34,656 bases of DNA from Clostridiales bacterium (GTDB lineage: Bacteria; Bacillota; Clostridia; Christensenellales; Aristaeellaceae): assembly GCA_015056415.1 (NCBI GenBank), contig SVGJ01000025.1, forward strand, positions 1 through 34,656. The letters are read 5' to 3'. Each line of letters begins with the position of its first letter. The first letter of the stretch is position 1. Of this stretch, positions 14,332-21,469 are shown piece after piece. Below the pieces are notes generated by a model that ran no database searches, was not told the origin of the DNA, and was given only the letters and a program-made list of their open reading frames with translations. Made by a program: the position numbers and the translations under genes.

Positions 14332-14775
14332 TTATAATCTTACCAGTGTCGCCACCAGGTGACATATCGCAAACGCTGCTCCCGCTACGGTGCCCGGCAC
14401 ATTGCGCCGATCCGCGCCATACAGCAGAAAAGCCGCGCTGGGAAACAGACAAAGCGCCAGCAGCACCGGCGCGTTCATGCTCCCGCGGAAATACGCTACC
14501 CAGAACGCATAATAGATCCCGCAGCAGATCAGCGCTGCCGCCACCATCGGATTTTTCAGGCCGAAGGGCTTGGCCTGCGGATTCTCCAGCATGCACAGGC
14601 AGCCGATCATCATGACCTGAAACGTCATCTGCACCGTATCCAGCCAGGGCAATTCCGCCGTTTGCTTCAGCGCGTCGCTTTCCGCAGGCAGGGCGAACCA
14701 GAACATATTCGGCAGCATGATGATAACAAACAGCGCCAATGCCCAGGGCATGAAGCGCACACGATAGCGCCTCAT
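14332..14775 (-). CDS. Small multi-spanning membrane protein of unknown function
   Basis: 147 residues from an ATG at 14775 that overlaps the stop of the upstream ArsC-like gene by 4 bases (ATGA). About five hydrophobic segments are visible: FMPWALALFVIIMLPNMFWF, TFQVMMIGCLCML, VAAALICCGIYYAFWVAYF, PVLLALCLFPSAAFLLYG and a C-terminal helix. Several Met and Cys residues occur in the helices. No family is confidently recognised, although the pattern resembles small conserved membrane proteins of Clostridia. Last gene of the dnaD-dnaI-arsC-like unit, with translation probably coupled. Confidence 0.75.
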   Translation of the reverse strand: MRRYRVRFMPWALALFVIIMLPNMFWFALPAESDALKQTAELPWLDTVQMTFQVMMIGCLCMLENPQAKPFGLKNPMVAAALICCGIYYAFWVAYFRGSMNAPVLLALCLFPSAAFLLYGADRRNVPGTVAGAAFAICHLVATLVRL

Positions 14776-15119
14776 CCCTGCTTCACCCATTCCTCCCACA
14801 CATCGGGCTGGTAGCCCACGGTGGCCTTGCTGCCATTGCGCAGGATGGGCGACTTCAGCAGCCAGGGCGTTTCCAGGATGGCCGCCAGGAGCAGGCTGTC
14901 CTGATTATAGTAGCAGGCGGGATGCTCCTTGACCTTCTTGTCCTCACGGTCGATGAGGTTCTGCAGGCCGCCGGCACGGGCCATCACCTGCACCTCGCGC
15001 TCGCCCAGCCTGTGCTTTTTCAGATCCATCACCTGCACGCTGATGCGCCGTTCCTTGAAGAACCGCTCCGCCTTCTGCACGTCAAAGTTCTTTTTGCTCA
15101 CATACATCTGGATATTCAT
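14772..15119 (-). CDS. ArsC/Spx-fold protein lacking the catalytic cysteine
   Basis: 115 residues. The whole length follows the arsenate-reductase/Spx-like family found in Clostridia: MNIQMYVSKKNFDVQKAERFF, then KERRISVQVMDLKKHRL, and LKSPILRNGSKATVGYQPD near the C-terminus. In the usual members the start reads KKCFDT.KAERYF; here Asn11 (AAC) stands at the place of the nucleophilic Cys, which needs two base changes from TGC or TGT. One other Cys (in HPACYYNQD) is far from the site. Arsenate reduction or thiol-based sensing by the classic mechanism is therefore unlikely; a binding or regulatory role is possible. Its ATG follows the dnaI TGA without a gap. Confidence 0.85.
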   Translation of the reverse strand: MNIQMYVSKKNFDVQKAERFFKERRISVQVMDLKKHRLGEREVQVMARAGGLQNLIDREDKKVKEHPACYYNQDSLLLAAILETPWLLKSPILRNGSKATVGYQPDVWEEWVKQG

Positions 15120-16085
15120 TCAGACTCTCCTTATATCCTCGCCCATGAACACCACCTGCGTGCACTGGCGCTTGTCCGTCAGGCGGGAGGCGATGCGCTC
15201 GGTGTAGCGCTCCCGCAGCTCACGCACGTTCAGGTTGGTGCTGATGACCGTGCCCCGGCCCGCCGTCTGCCGCTCGTTGATCAAATTGAACAGCTGCACA
15301 ATGGTGATGTTTTCCATCAGGGGTTCGCTGCCCAGGTCGTCCAGGAGCAGTACGTCAGCCTCCATGATGCTGTCCAGCTCCGTCATCTGCCCGGAGAAGT
15401 ACGCCTTGCGCGCCACATCCAGAAAGCGGTAGGCGCTCATCATCAGCACATTGAAGCCCCTGTCCAGCAGGCGCTTGGCCATGGCATGCATCAGAAAGGT
15501 CTTGCCCAGGCCGCTGGGGCCCATGAGCAGCATATCGCTGGTGGCGGCCCCGGGATACTGTTCCGCCCAGTTCCGGCATTGCTCGCGGATCATGTCCATC
15601 AGCTGGCGCTGGGTGAAGGGCTGACCCTCCACCCTCCTGTCAGGGAAGACGTTCAGGTCAAAGGATTCAAAGGTTTGCCTGGCTTTTTCGCCCAGGCCCA
15701 CCCGCTGGTACAGCCGGGCGTAGAAGGCGCCGCGCAGGCACTCGCACATTTCCTTCACCGGCTCGCCCACATAGCCTGTATCCTTGCACCTGGCGCAGCG
15801 GTACACCGGCTCCAGATAGTTCTCCGCATAGCCGTGCTGGCAAAGAAGCTGCGCGATGCGCTTATTCATCACATCCATGCGCCGGGGCAGCTCGTCGCCC
15901 TGCACCCGTCCGTCCAGGATCCCCCGCAATCCGGCGAAGATCATATTCTGGCGTTCGTCCATCAACGCGGCGATCTCCGGGCACTTGGCCGTGACCTCCG
16001 CCAAACGGCGCTGGTTTTCCTGATCGTTCCGCATCTGCTGCTGGTCATATTCGGCCTGCAGTTCCCGCAAAATGGCATTACGCAT
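15120..16085 (-). CDS. dnaI: DnaI/DnaC-like helicase loader ATPase
   Basis: 321 residues. AAA+ protein that loads the replicative helicase at origins and restart sites. The N-terminal region is helical and carries a zinc-binding cluster, Cys97-x2-Cys100 and Cys114-x-Cys116 (YRCARCKDTGYVG and KEMCECL), as in DnaI. Walker A GPSGLGKT (189-196), Walker B ADVLLLDDLGSE, sensor region VISTNLNVREL and arginine-finger-like ERIASRLTD follow. It overlaps the DnaD-like gene by 8 bases, and the pairing of a DnaD/DnaB-type protein with DnaI is the usual low-GC Gram-positive helicase-loading arrangement. dnaI is followed without gap by the ArsC-like gene. Confidence 0.95.
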   Translation of the reverse strand: MRNAILRELQAEYDQQQMRNDQENQRRLAEVTAKCPEIAALMDERQNMIFAGLRGILDGRVQGDELPRRMDVMNKRIAQLLCQHGYAENYLEPVYRCARCKDTGYVGEPVKEMCECLRGAFYARLYQRVGLGEKARQTFESFDLNVFPDRRVEGQPFTQRQLMDMIREQCRNWAEQYPGAATSDMLLMGPSGLGKTFLMHAMAKRLLDRGFNVLMMSAYRFLDVARKAYFSGQMTELDSIMEADVLLLDDLGSEPLMENITIVQLFNLINERQTAGRGTVISTNLNVRELRERYTERIASRLTDKRQCTQVVFMGEDIRRV

Positions 16086-17541
16086 CGCCGTTCATCTCCT
16101 TCAGCCGCTGCTGCATCCATTCGGGCAGAGCCTGTTCATCGTCGTAGGAACGCTGTTCATACTGCTGCTCCCGCACCACCTTGCCCGGCTTGGCGGCAGG
16201 CTTGTGCTCGGCATGGGCGGCCGCAGCAGCCTCGGGCGTGAAGATTCCCTGCTTACGGAAATTATCCAGCACGCCGTTGAGATACGGCATGGGGCGTTCC
16301 GCCTCCCGGGCATAGGCCGCGCAGGCCACGATCATCTCGCGGGTGAAGTTCCATTCCTCCGTCCATTTCCGGACCAAAGCGCGGTTGGCAGCGGAAGAAC
16401 GCGAGGTCTTGCCCCACACGGTATATAGCTGATCCACAAACTCGTTATACTGGCCCACCTGCTGCATATATTCGCCGATCTGCTCAGCGGTGCGCAGGCC
16501 GTTCTTGTTCCAATTTTTGAGGGTCTTGAGCACATCCTCGAACTCGCACTGGCGCTTGGCGCACTCCTTGCCCGCCAGCAGGATGATATCATCGGTATAC
16601 AGCGCGCGCATCTCGGCATAGATGGCCAGGGTGCTCTCGTTCACGGTGACGCCCGGCTTGTTCAGGGCGCCCAGCAGCCTGCGCAGGGGAGCTTCCGTAG
16701 CCTCGCGGGTCTGCTTGCTCTTTTCCAGCTGGGCAGCGGAGATCGTCTTGGCAGCGATCTTCTCCCGCTTATCCCGCAGCACGCCATCCAGGTATTTAAA
16801 GGAGGGCTGCTTGCTGTTGGTGGTCTCGCCACAGGCAGCGGTGATGGCTTCGGGCGTGTAGCCCCATTCCTTCATCCACTTGCTGTACAGGTTCATTTCG
16901 GCCTGGGTGGGCTCGCGGAAAATGCTGAACTGCCGCAGCACCGCGCGGCTGCCCTCCAGCACCTTCTTGTCCCTGTCCAGCACCACGTCCACATCTTCGG
17001 CGCACCGGGCCCCGGCCTCGGCCAGCTCCACTGCCCGTTTTTCGGCAGAATCGAAGGAGAACTTCGGCCCGCGCAGCTCGATCATCCGCTCCAGCAGACG
17101 CAGCACCACCTCCTGGGGCAGGCCCATCTGCTCCACCCACTCGTAGCAGCGGCTGACCTCCTTGCCGTAGAGCTTACGCTTGTTGTCGAACATACTATGC
17201 ACCGCCTGAGCAAACGCCTCATAGGCCGGGTCAGCCTGGTTATCCATGAACATGAGCTTCTTCGCGTTCACATAGCGGAAGGTGGGCGGCCTGTCGCTGA
17301 CGCGGTGCACCAGTCCCCTGCGCTCCCAATAGCGATAGGCGGCGAGAATCTCCTCCTCGGTCATGTTCAGCTCCAGCCCCATCTTTTCGATGGAGGATTC
17401 CTGCGGGTGATAGCACTGCATCAGCCCGTACAGGTACACCTTCACATGATCGCCCTGCGCGCCGGGCATATGCTCCAGAATGAACAGATTGTCCACCGGC
17501 GTGACATCAAACATCGTGTACTGATCCTCAAAACTGAACAA
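16078..17541 (-). CDS. DnaD-domain replication protein
   Basis: About 487 residues. The start is likely TTG at 17541, because AAGGGAG lies 7 bases upstream; a GTG at 17550 overlaps that site. N-terminal winged-helix region (about 1-110, VDNLFILEHMPGAQGDHVKV and an IEKMGLELNMTEEEIL helix pair). Two DnaD/DnaB_2-type modules follow, recognised by W..EW...EAI..A and F.YLDGVL: one near 220-265 and one near 395-445 (WTEEWNFTREMIVACAAYAR, then MPYLNGVLDNFRKQGIF). The C-terminal 50 residues are charged and low in complexity. The protein is longer than B. subtilis DnaD and resembles DnaB/DnaD fusions in Clostridia. With DnaI it should act in primosome assembly. First gene of a four-gene operon. Confidence 0.9.
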   Translation of the reverse strand: MFSFEDQYTMFDVTPVDNLFILEHMPGAQGDHVKVYLYGLMQCYHPQESSIEKMGLELNMTEEEILAAYRYWERRGLVHRVSDRPPTFRYVNAKKLMFMDNQADPAYEAFAQAVHSMFDNKRKLYGKEVSRCYEWVEQMGLPQEVVLRLLERMIELRGPKFSFDSAEKRAVELAEAGARCAEDVDVVLDRDKKVLEGSRAVLRQFSIFREPTQAEMNLYSKWMKEWGYTPEAITAACGETTNSKQPSFKYLDGVLRDKREKIAAKTISAAQLEKSKQTREATEAPLRRLLGALNKPGVTVNESTLAIYAEMRALYTDDIILLAGKECAKRQCEFEDVLKTLKNWNKNGLRTAEQIGEYMQQVGQYNEFVDQLYTVWGKTSRSSAANRALVRKWTEEWNFTREMIVACAAYAREAERPMPYLNGVLDNFRKQGIFTPEAAAAAHAEHKPAAKPGKVVREQQYEQRSYDDEQALPEWMQQRLKEMNGDA

Positions 17542-17570
17542 ACCGCCCACTCCCTTCTTTCGTAAACTTG

Positions 17571-17579
17571 ATTATAACA
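17571..17579 (-). promoter_or_regulatory. Extended -10 promoter of the dnaD operon
   Basis: Minus-strand TGTTATAAT, a perfect TATAAT with an extended TGN, about 29 bases before the likely TTG start. The -35 at 17 bases (TTCCGA) is poor. Confidence 0.65.
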
Positions 17580-17620
17580 TATCTCTACAAATTTCGGAAC
17601 CCCCAATTCCCCGGGAACGC

Positions 17621-17651
17621 AAAAGGCGGCACGGCCTTGGCCGCACCGCCT
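17621..17651 (-). terminator. Terminator of nfnA-nfnB
   Basis: Minus-strand AGGCGG-TG-CGGCC / GGCCG-TG-CCGCCT stem with a two-base internal mismatch and a tiny loop, followed by TTTTGCG. It begins 6 bases after the nfnB stop. Confidence 0.75.
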
Positions 17652-17656
17652 GCGCG

Positions 17657-19036
17657 TTATTGATTGTCCTCCAGGATGGCCTTCGCCGCTTTTTTGCCGG
17701 CGCCCATGGCCAGGATGACCGTGGCAGCGCCGGTCACAGCGTCGCCGCCGGCGTAGACCCTGGCCTTGCCGGTGCGGCCGTTTTCATCGACGGTGATACC
17801 GCCCCACTTCTCTGTGGGAAGGTCGGGAGTCGTCTTTTTGATGAGGGGGTTCGGACTGTTGCCGATGGCCACGATCACCGTTTCCACAGGCAGCTCAAAC
17901 TCGCTGCCGGGCTTGGCCACCGGGCGGCGGCGGCCCTTGGCGTCGGGCTCGCCCAGCTCCATCTCCACACAGGTCATGGCACGGACGAAGCCGTTTTCGT
18001 CGCCCAGGATGGCGGTGGGGTTGGTCAGCAGGCGGAAGTTGATGCCCTCCTCCTTGGCGTGGTGAATCTCCTCGTTGCGGGCAGGCATTTCCTCCTCGCC
18101 CCGGCGATAGACGATGGTCACATCGGCGCCCAGGCGCTTGGCGCAGCGTGCGGCGTCCATGGCTACGTTGCCGCCGCCGATGACCGCCACACGGCTGCCC
18201 ACCTTCACGGGGGTATCATGCTCGGGGAAGGTATAAGCGCGCATCAGGTTGATGCGGGTGAGGAACTCATTGGCGGAGTACACGCCGCACAGGCTCTCGC
18301 CGGGGATCTTCTGGAAATTGGGCAGGCCCGCGCCGCTGCCGATGAACACAGCGTCGTTGCCTTCCTCCAGCAGCTCGTCCACGGTCATGGCGCGGCCAAC
18401 AACGGCATTGGTAACGATCTTCACACCCAGGTCACGGATAGCGTCGATCTCCTTCTGCACCAGGGCCTTGGGCAGGCGGAACTCGGGGATGCCGTACATC
18501 AGCACGCCGCCGGGGGTGTGCAGGGCTTCATAGAGGGTCACGTCCCAGCCGGCGCGTGCCAGGTCGGCGGCGCAGGTCAGGCCTGCGGGGCCGGAGCCCA
18601 CCACAGCGGCCTTTTTACCGCAGGCCGGCTTGGTCTCAACAGAGACCTTGCCCTCGTTCATGGCATAATCGGCGGCAAAGCGCTCCAGGCGGCCGATGCC
18701 CACCGGATCGCCCTTGATGCCCCGGACGCACTTGCTCTCGCACTGGGTTTCCTGGGGGCAGACGCGGCCGCAGATAGCGGGCAGGCCGTTCTGGGTGCGG
18801 ATCACCTCATACGCGCCCTGGAAGTCGCCTTCCTTGATCTTGGCAATAAAGTTGGGGATGGGCACGTTCACCGGGCAGCCGGTGACGCAGGGGGCATTCT
18901 TGCAGTTCAGGCAGCGGTCGGCCTCCTCCATGGCGATCTCCCGGGTGTAACCCAGGGCAACCTCCTTGAAATTACCGGCACGCACCACCGGATCCTGCTC
19001 CGGCATGGCGTTCTTGCGCAAAGACATATTAGGCAT
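17657..19036 (-). CDS. nfnB: NfnB/GltA-type NADPH-binding flavoprotein (glutamate synthase small-subunit family)
   Basis: 459 residues. The sequence carries two [4Fe-4S] cluster sets (Cys42, 45, 50, 54 and Cys89, 93, 99, 103), an FAD-binding GSGPAGLTCAADLARAGW, an NADP-binding VIGGGNVAMDAARCAKRLGA, and the family motifs GVLMYGIPEFRLPK and AGGDAVTGAATVILAMG. Annotation as glutamate synthase small subunit is common, but no large GltB subunit is nearby. Direct pairing with a PyrK/FNR-type subunit (8-base overlap) is the arrangement of NfnAB, the electron-bifurcating NADH-dependent ferredoxin:NADP+ oxidoreductase, and of the related sulfide dehydrogenase SudAB. Sequence alone does not separate these two. 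Confidence 0.92.
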   Translation of the reverse strand: MPNMSLRKNAMPEQDPVVRAGNFKEVALGYTREIAMEEADRCLNCKNAPCVTGCPVNVPIPNFIAKIKEGDFQGAYEVIRTQNGLPAICGRVCPQETQCESKCVRGIKGDPVGIGRLERFAADYAMNEGKVSVETKPACGKKAAVVGSGPAGLTCAADLARAGWDVTLYEALHTPGGVLMYGIPEFRLPKALVQKEIDAIRDLGVKIVTNAVVGRAMTVDELLEEGNDAVFIGSGAGLPNFQKIPGESLCGVYSANEFLTRINLMRAYTFPEHDTPVKVGSRVAVIGGGNVAMDAARCAKRLGADVTIVYRRGEEEMPARNEEIHHAKEEGINFRLLTNPTAILGDENGFVRAMTCVEMELGEPDAKGRRRPVAKPGSEFELPVETVIVAIGNSPNPLIKKTTPDLPTEKWGGITVDENGRTGKARVYAGGDAVTGAATVILAMGAGKKAAKAILEDNQ

Positions 19037-19883
19037 GGCTTCTGACCTCCCCTGTCAAGCGGCACTTGTGCAGCTTTTCTTTGGCTTTGGCCTCCTCGGG
19101 CCGGAACATCCGGCTGCGGGCGATGGCCTCGTCCCAGTCCACCAGATGGCCGTCAAAGTCCGGGCCGTCCACGCAGGCGAACTTGGTCTCGCCGCCCACG
19201 GTAACGCGGCAGCCGCCGCACATGCCGGTACCATCGATCATAATAGGATTCATGCTCACGATGGTCTTCACGCCGAAGGGCCTGGTCAGGTCGCAAACAG
19301 CGCGCATCATGGGCAGCGGACCGATGGCGATGACCACGTCATACTGTTCGCCGGCCTGGAGCTTCTTCTCCAGCGCCTGGGTAACAAAGCCCTTGTTGCC
19401 ATTGGAGCCATCGTCGGTCATGATGGTCAGGTCGGTACAGGCGGCGGTGAGTTCCTCCTTGAGGATGATGAGATCCTCGTTACGGAAGCCCACGATCAGA
19501 TCCACCTTTGCTCCGGCCTCATGCAAAGCCTTGGCCTGGGGATAGGCAATGGCCACGCCCAGACCGCCGCCAATGACCGCCGCGCGGGTGATGCCCTCGG
19601 TATGGCTGGGCTCGCCCAGGGGGCCGACGAAATCAAGCAGGGAGTCGCCCTCATCCAGGGTATCCAGCTTCTCGGTGGTATAGCCGACCTTCTGGAAGAT
19701 GATGGTCACGGTGCCCGCCTCACGGTCATAGCCGGCGATGGTCAGGGGCACGCGCTCGCCCTGCTCGTCAATGCGGAAAATAATAAACTGGCCAGGCTGG
19801 GCCTTGCGGGCCACCAGGGGGGCCTTGATCTCCATCAGGGTGACGGTTTCGTTCAGCACACGCTTTTTCACAATAGGAAACAT
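19029..19883 (-). CDS. nfnA: NfnA-type FAD/[2Fe-2S] subunit (PyrK/FNR family)
   Basis: 284 residues, start with AAGGAGG upstream. FNR-like FAD domain (PGQFIIFRI, then VPLTIAGYD), an NAD-binding domain (AAVIGGGLGVAIAYPQA, VIAIGPLPMMRAVCDLTRPF), and a C-terminal [2Fe-2S] site. The ligands Asp217, Cys222, Cys225 and Cys237 (DGTGMCGGC and FACVDGP) match the unusual one-Asp, three-Cys ligation known from Thermotoga NfnA. First gene of nfnA-nfnB. The product would oxidise or reduce NADH in the bifurcating complex, balancing NADH, NADPH and ferredoxin pools. Divergent from the Mrp-like operon. Confidence 0.93.
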   Translation of the reverse strand: MFPIVKKRVLNETVTLMEIKAPLVARKAQPGQFIIFRIDEQGERVPLTIAGYDREAGTVTIIFQKVGYTTEKLDTLDEGDSLLDFVGPLGEPSHTEGITRAAVIGGGLGVAIAYPQAKALHEAGAKVDLIVGFRNEDLIILKEELTAACTDLTIMTDDGSNGNKGFVTQALEKKLQAGEQYDVVIAIGPLPMMRAVCDLTRPFGVKTIVSMNPIMIDGTGMCGGCRVTVGGETKFACVDGPDFDGHLVDWDEAIARSRMFRPEEAKAKEKLHKCRLTGEVRSHA

Positions 19884-19914
19884 GGTGCTACCTCCTTCAA
19901 CTCTACGAGCTACT

Positions 19915-19943
19915 ATTTTACATCATCCGGCTAAAGTGCGCAA
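19915..19943 (-). promoter_or_regulatory. Promoter of nfnA-nfnB
   Basis: Minus-strand TTGCGC (19938-19943), a 17-base spacer and TAAAAT (19915-19920), 31 bases before the nfnA ATG. Confidence 0.6.
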
Positions 19944-19989
19944 CAGTTTCTCTTGTTCAATTTATGTTCGTAATTTGCCGTTTCTTAGG

Positions 19990-20018
19990 TTGACATATTT
20001 AATAGGAAGGACTAAAAT
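19990..20018 (+). promoter_or_regulatory. Promoter of the Mrp/Mbh-like operon
   Basis: Perfect TTGACA (19990-19995), a 17-base spacer and TAAAAT (20013-20018), 49 bases before the mrpE ATG. The -35 boxes of the two divergent promoters are about 50 bases apart. Confidence 0.82.
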
Positions 20019-20067
20019 GGGTACGCCGTGTTTCGACATGGTTTTTATGCTTGAAGGAGGCTCTGCC

Positions 20068-20541
20068 ATGTTCTTTCTTCTGTTTGCATTCTGGATCATC
20101 CTCAACGGCCGCTGGACGACGGAGGTCGCCATCGTGGGCGCGGTGGTCAGCGGGCTGATCTATCTGTTCATCTGCAAGTTCATGGATTATTCCCCCCGGA
20201 AGGAATGGGCCTGCGTCCGCCGCCTGCCCCGGGCTGTCGCCTATGGCGTGTTTCTCATCGGCGAGGTGTTCAAGTCCGCCTGGCAGACCATCAAATTCAT
20301 CTGGTCGCCCAAGGTGATCGTCCAGCCGGAGATCACCTCCTTCCACACGAAGCTGCGCACCGACGCGGGCAAGGTGATCCTGGCCAATTCCATCACCCTG
20401 ACGCCCGGCACCATCACCGTGGACATCCGCGATGACCTGATGCTGGTGCACTGCCTGGATGAAAGCCTGGATGAGGGGCTGGAGGGCTCCGACATGGAGC
20501 AGCGCATCATGAAGCTGGAAGGAGGCCACGGCAATGACTGA
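20068..20541 (+). CDS. mrpE: Mrp/Mbh-like complex subunit E (MnhE family)
   Basis: 157 residues; start ATG 20068 with GAAGGAGG 7 bases upstream. MrpE/MbhA homologue: N-terminal helices FFLLFAFWIILNGRW and VAIVGAVVSGLIYLFICKFM, a third segment VAYGVFLIGEVFKSAWQTI, then a soluble domain with the family signature ANSITLTPGTITVDI and LMLVHCLDE. In Mrp antiporters and in membrane-bound hydrogenases this subunit belongs to the sodium-translocating membrane module. First gene of ten; overlaps mrpF by 8 bases. Confidence 0.93.
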   Translation: MFFLLFAFWIILNGRWTTEVAIVGAVVSGLIYLFICKFMDYSPRKEWACVRRLPRAVAYGVFLIGEVFKSAWQTIKFIWSPKVIVQPEITSFHTKLRTDAGKVILANSITLTPGTITVDIRDDLMLVHCLDESLDEGLEGSDMEQRIMKLEGGHGND

Positions 20542-20842
20542 GGCATATTCCATTCTGTACAACATCACGCTGGGCATTCTGGGCCTGTTTCTGCTGGCTT
20601 GCCTGACCCGCGCCATCATCGGCCCCCGTATTGCCGATCGCCTCATCGCCATCAACATGATGGGCACGCTGATCGTCATCATCATCTGCATCCTCGCCTT
20701 CCTGATGGGCGAGGGCTATCTGGTGGACGTGGCCATCATCTACGTGATGCTGTCCTTCCTGGCCGTGGTGCTGCTGACAAAGATCTACATGGGCGTTTAC
20801 CACGAAAAACACCGCCGGGAGGAGGGCAACGCCGATGCTTGA
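20534..20842 (+). CDS. mrpF: Mrp/Mbh-like complex subunit F
   Basis: 102 residues, three membrane helices (ITLGILGLFLLACLTRAII, NMMGTLIVIIICILAFLMG, VDVAIIYVMLSFLAVVLLT), with the MnhF signature GPRIADRLIAINMMGT. Corresponds to MrpF/MbhB. Overlaps both neighbours by 8 bases, which suggests coupled translation and stoichiometric assembly. Confidence 0.93.
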   Translation: MTEAYSILYNITLGILGLFLLACLTRAIIGPRIADRLIAINMMGTLIVIIICILAFLMGEGYLVDVAIIYVMLSFLAVVLLTKIYMGVYHEKHRREEGNADA

Positions 20843-21188
20843 TACCATCCGCTTTATCGCATCCCTTTTGTTGACGCTGGCAGGCCTGTTTGTGATGCTC
20901 TCCGGCGTGGTAGGCGTGTTCAGGTTCAAGTATTCCCTCAGCCGCATCCATGCCGGCGCCCTGTTTGACACCGCCGGCATCGTGCTGATGGTGCTGGGCG
21001 TCATCGTGGGCGAGGGCTTCACCCTCACCTCCCTGAAGATGCTGATCATCGTCGGCATCCTGTGGCTGACCAGCCCCGTTTCCAGCCACCTGATCGGCCG
21101 GCTGGAGATCACCATCAACGATGATCTGGAAAAGGACATGATGGTGCTGGACCAGAGCATGGTGCAGCACGAAAAGGAGGGCGACTGA
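20835..21188 (+). CDS. mrpG: Mrp/Mbh-like complex subunit G
   Basis: 117 residues with three helices and the MnhG pattern GVFRFKYSLSRIHAGALFDT followed by LTSLKMLIIVGILWLTSPVSSHLIGR. Corresponds to MrpG/MbhC. The C-terminal 25 residues are acidic and cytosolic. GAAAAGGAGG near its end serves the next gene, 2 bases downstream. Confidence 0.92.
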   Translation: MLDTIRFIASLLLTLAGLFVMLSGVVGVFRFKYSLSRIHAGALFDTAGIVLMVLGVIVGEGFTLTSLKMLIIVGILWLTSPVSSHLIGRLEITINDDLEKDMMVLDQSMVQHEKEGD

Positions 21189-21190
21189 GC

Positions 21191-21469
21191 ATGGAATTCC
21201 TGAATATCCTGCTGCTGGTGTTCATCATCGTGTGCGCCGTCGCCGTTTCGCTGACGAAGAACCTGTTCACCTCCATTGTGATCTTCATGAGCCAGTCCCT
21301 GGCCATGAGCATCATCTGGATCATGCTGGAATCCCCCGACCTGGCCGTCACCGAGGCGGCCGTGGGCGCGGGCATCACCAGCCTGCTCCTGTTTGTGACG
21401 CTGAAGAAGATCCACGCCATCGACCAGCAGAAGAAGGGAGCGACCAGCCATGGCCAAGATCAGGAATGA
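21191..21469 (+). CDS. MbhD-like subunit (DUF4040; detached piece of the MrpA C-terminus)
   Basis: 92 residues with three helices. The segment NLFTSIVIFMSQSLAMSIIW and the signature ESPDLAVTEAAVGAGITSLLL identify the MbhD/DUF4040 module. In Mrp antiporters this module is fused inside the large MrpA; here, as in Mbh-type hydrogenases, it is a separate gene. It overlaps the next gene by 20 bases. Confidence 0.9.
   Translation: MEFLNILLLVFIIVCAVAVSLTKNLFTSIVIFMSQSLAMSIIWIMLESPDLAVTEAAVGAGITSLLLFVTLKKIHAIDQQKKGATSHGQDQE

Noticed and set aside
15120-17541. Prophage or IS21-type origin for the DnaC-like ATPase
   Set aside because: Phage and IS21 helpers also carry DnaC-like ATPases, but no transposase or phage gene is near, and the zinc-binding N-terminus plus the overlapping DnaD-domain gene fit the chromosomal helicase loader.
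17657-19036. Glutamate synthase small subunit as the function of the NfnB-like gene
   Set aside because: The sequence fits the family, but no large GltB subunit is present and the gene overlaps a PyrK/FNR-type subunit with an Asp-Cys3 iron-sulfur site, which points to NfnAB or SudAB.
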